64,000 nt of DNA from Bradyrhizobium sp. LMTR 3 (GTDB lineage Bacteria > Pseudomonadota > Alphaproteobacteria > Rhizobiales > Xanthobacteraceae). The position numbers and the translations under genes were made by a program. The stretch is taken from assembly GCF_001693485.1 (NCBI RefSeq), contig NZ_MAXC01000023.1:124001-188000 (forward strand), read 5' to 3'. Numbering within the stretch: the stretch's first letter is position 1; the number at the start of each line of letters is the position of its first letter. The notes beneath the pieces are model-generated. The model worked only from the letters and a program-made list of their open reading frames with translations. It did no database searches and was not told the origin of the DNA. This document shows positions 62,224 through 64,000 of this stretch, piece after piece.

Positions 62224-63042
62224 GTGACCGATCCAATGACTGATTCAACGACAAATTCAGCGCCAATCGACCAGGAACCGTCCTTTATCGAGGTCGGAGA
62301 GGGCGCCGCCGGCCGCCGGATCGCGGTGCGCGCCCGCGCCGGCAGCGGGCCCGGGCTATTCTGGCTCGGTGGCTTCAATTCCGACATGCGGGGCACCAAG
62401 GCGCTCGCGTTGGACGCCTGGGCCGCGGAACATGGCCGGGCCTGTATTAGATTCGATTATTCCGGCCATGGCGAATCGGGCGGCGCTTTCATCGATGGCA
62501 CCATCGGACGCTGGCTGGAAGACAGCGTTGCGGTATTCGAGCAGTTCTGCCGGGGCCCGCAGGTCGTGATCGGTTCATCGATGGGCGGCTGGCTGGCGCT
62601 CCTGCTGGCGCGCGCCATTGCCGACCGTGATGCGGCGCCTGCGAAGCTTGCCGGGCTGGTGCTGATCGCACCGGCGCCTGATTTCACCGAGCAATTGATG
62701 TGGAACAATTTTTCCGACGAGGTCCGCGAGGAGATCCGGACCAAGGGCGTGTGGATGCGGCCGTCGGAGTATGGTGACGGCGCACCCTATCCGATCACGC
62801 GCGCGCTGATCGAGGAGGGCCGCAATCATCTCCTGCTCGGCAGCGCCATCGAGGTCGGATGCCCCGTGCGCATCCTGCAGGGTGCGCAGGATCCCGACGT
62901 GCCCTGGCAGCACGCCTTCGCGCTGGCGCACCGGTTGCCGGCCGAGGACGTGGTGTTGACCATGATCCAGGACGGCGACCACCGCCTGTCCCGCCTGCAA
63001 GACATCGCGCGGATCATCGCTGCGGTGGCAGAGATGGGGTGA
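62224..63042 (+). CDS. Alpha/beta hydrolase
   Basis: 272 residues from GTG 62224 (AAGGCGAG upstream); an ATG 12 bases later is the alternative. The fold shows LFWLGGFNSDMRGTKALALD (oxyanion region), RFDYSGHGESGG, the nucleophile elbow GSSMGG with S119, an acid in LQGAQDPDVPWQHA and the histidine in IQDGDHRLSRLQD. The layout is close to the ABHD10-like palmitoyl-thioesterase type. Substrate is unknown. The NTF2-like gene follows by 52 bp, so they may be co-transcribed. Confidence 0.88.
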   Translation: MTDPMTDSTTNSAPIDQEPSFIEVGEGAAGRRIAVRARAGSGPGLFWLGGFNSDMRGTKALALDAWAAEHGRACIRFDYSGHGESGGAFIDGTIGRWLEDSVAVFEQFCRGPQVVIGSSMGGWLALLLARAIADRDAAPAKLAGLVLIAPAPDFTEQLMWNNFSDEVREEIRTKGVWMRPSEYGDGAPYPITRALIEEGRNHLLLGSAIEVGCPVRILQGAQDPDVPWQHAFALAHRLPAEDVVLTMIQDGDHRLSRLQDIARIIAAVAEMG

Positions 63043-63094
63043 TCTTCTCTTCCTTCTCCCAGAAGGGGAGAGGCAGCGACCCGGAGACAACACC

Positions 63095-63565
63095 ATGAAC
63101 ACATCCACCATGCTCCGCGCCTTCTGTGACGCGGTCGAGCAGCGCAACGGCAAGGCGTTCGCGGAACTGTTTACGGAGGACGGCGTCTATCACGACGTGT
63201 TCTATGGCGCGTTTGAAGGCCGGGCCAAAATCGCTGACATGATCGACGACTGGTTCTATCGCACGGCGACTGATTTTCGCTGGGACATGCATGATCCCGT
63301 CACTGACGGCCACACGCTCTATGCGCGTTACACGTTCAGCTATCGCTCGACGCTGCCGGAGGCTGAAGGTGCGCGGGCGATGTTCGAGGGCGTCGCGATC
63401 ATGCGGCTGCGCGACGGCAGGATCATGGAATATCACGAGGTCGCCAACACCGCGCCGGCGTTCGTCGATCTCAAATTTGCGCCGGAGCGGATTGCCAAGA
63501 TCGTTGCCAAGCAGGGCGTAGCGCTGAAGGCGCGGCCGGAGATGAAGCGGCATTTGGCGGAGTGA
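63095..63565 (+). CDS. NTF2-like / SnoaL-type protein
   Basis: 156 residues with the cone-shaped NTF2 fold: MLRAFCDAVEQRNGKAFAEL, FTEDGVYHDVFYGAFEGRAK and MIDDWFYRTATDFRWDMHDP, then FEGVAIMRLRDGRIMEYHEV. Members include SnoaL-type isomerases, limonene-epoxide hydrolase-like enzymes and binding proteins. A histidine and acidic residues line the expected cavity, but the reaction cannot be named. GGAG lies eight bases before the ATG. Confidence 0.88.
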   Translation: MNTSTMLRAFCDAVEQRNGKAFAELFTEDGVYHDVFYGAFEGRAKIADMIDDWFYRTATDFRWDMHDPVTDGHTLYARYTFSYRSTLPEAEGARAMFEGVAIMRLRDGRIMEYHEVANTAPAFVDLKFAPERIAKIVAKQGVALKARPEMKRHLAE

Positions 63566-63644
63566 GCACCGTCATTCCGGGGCGCGCGAAGCGCGAACCC
63601 GGAATCTCGAGGTTCTCAGGTGCGCCGCCGGTGGCGTGCATTGC

Positions 63645-63746
63645 GACCCTCATGGTGAGGAGGCGCCCTTGCGCCGTCTCGAACCATGAGGCCGGCTAGT
63701 GGCCTCGTCCTTCGAGACGCGCTTCGCGCACCTCAGGATGAGGGTC
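63645..63746. repeat. Palindromic intergenic repeat, family B, copy 3
   Basis: GACCCTCATGGTGAGGAGGC at the left and CACCTCAGGATGAGGGTC at the right, with CGTCTCGAACCATGAGGCC and CCTTCGAGACGCGC inside. It lies between the NTF2-like gene and the convergent queG fragment and overlaps the queG 3' end by a few bases. Confidence 0.85.
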
Positions 63747-64000
63747 TGGTAGCGGTGCTGGTGAGTCTCCACTCCTCGATCACTTCTTCATCCGTCTCAG
63801 CGCTTATCGCCCTCGCAGCCAGCGCGTCGAATCTCTCCCGCTCCATCAATTGCGACAGCGCCCATACCGCTGCGCCGCGCACGAGCGGGCTTGCATCGTC
63901 AAGCAATCGCTCTGCTTCAATCGCCAGCGCCGCATCCCCAGCATTGCCGATCGCGATCAGCACGTTGCGGACAAAACGGTCACGGCCGATGCGCTTGACA
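63733..64000 (-). CDS. queG: Epoxyqueuosine reductase QueG, C-terminal part (partial)
   Basis: The gene runs off the right edge; 88 codons are present. They read KRIGRDRFVRNVLIAIGNAG, then AERLLDDASPLVRGAAVWAL, the HEAT-like repeat at the end of QueG, the cobalamin and Fe-S enzyme that makes queuosine in tRNA from epoxyqueuosine. The Fe-S and cobalamin domains lie outside the window. An internal GTG at 63963 is not a start, since the frame is open through the edge. The last codons overlap the family B repeat. Confidence 0.85.
   Translation of the reverse strand, partial: VKRIGRDRFVRNVLIAIGNAGDAALAIEAERLLDDASPLVRGAAVWALSQLMERERFDALAARAISAETDEEVIEEWRLTSTATRPSS

Overview
The window reads as chromosomal DNA of an alphaproteobacterium of the Bradyrhizobium / Nitrobacteraceae group. 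The evidence is the very high GC with GC-ending codons, the gene orders hisF-hisE-coaA, hrcA-grpE and dnaK-dnaJ-pmtA, an alphaproteobacterial sigma-32 promoter before dnaK, a nap operon behind a perfect FNR/FixK box, and many palindromic intergenic repeats of the kind that fill Bradyrhizobium and Rhodopseudomonas genomes. I saw no insertion sequence, prophage, CRISPR array, rRNA or tRNA. Most of the window is ordinary core genome. The parts that look accessory are a type I secretion/RTX locus and a metal-handling block.

Layout. 1-1.5 kb: end of the histidine operon and pantothenate kinase. 1.6-4.5 kb: a hybrid histidine kinase and a small exported protein. 4.5-5.5 kb: a gene-free stretch of dispersed repeats. 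5.5-10.1 kb: napEFDABC on the minus strand with an anaerobic control box. 10.1-14.2 kb: ComM-type ATPase, a 60-residue membrane protein, a Tat-exported metallo-hydrolase and a coiled-coil membrane protein. 14.5-18.2 kb: gshB, yraN and rsmI, divergent from an LpoA-like lipoprotein. 18.4-23.1 kb: hemW, rdgB and rph, then hrcA and grpE. 23.3-26.4 kb: VOC protein, AraC regulator, exported nicotinamidase and an exported protein of unknown role. 26.8-32.6 kb: dnaK, dnaJ, pmtA, an FMN reductase, pyrF and a DUF1330 protein.

33.0-39.8 kb: an RTX protein made almost only of calcium-binding repeats, its ABC exporter and membrane-fusion partner, a LuxR-type regulator and an M23 peptidase. 40-45.8 kb: dapB, gpmA, an AraC/alkyltransferase fusion, DUF2244 protein, nth, a CysZ-like membrane protein and an HMG-CoA lyase-type enzyme. 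46-51.6 kb: a copper P-type ATPase divergent from csoR over one small operator, then nikR divergent from a TonB-dependent receptor across a perfect GTATGA-N16-TCATAC operator, which points to nickel uptake. 51.8-55.9 kb: a YiiX-like cysteine hydrolase, a Tat-exported flavin amine oxidase overlapping a Dph6-like ATPase, and a TSUP exporter. 56-62 kb: pheT, pheS, rplT, rpmI, a frameshifted small exported protein, and infC starting at ATT. 62.2-64 kb: alpha/beta hydrolase, NTF2-like protein and the 3' part of queG.

The observations I rate highest are the NikR operator shared by nikR and the outer-membrane receptor; the RTX locus with its recent 108-bp internal triplication and a hairpin ahead of the exporter gene; the ATT start of infC, which recovers a 179-residue IF-3; the one-base frameshift in the gene at 60876; and several families of palindromic repeats, one copy of which carries a smaller repeat inserted in its arm. 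All family assignments come from reading the translated sequence. No database search was possible.
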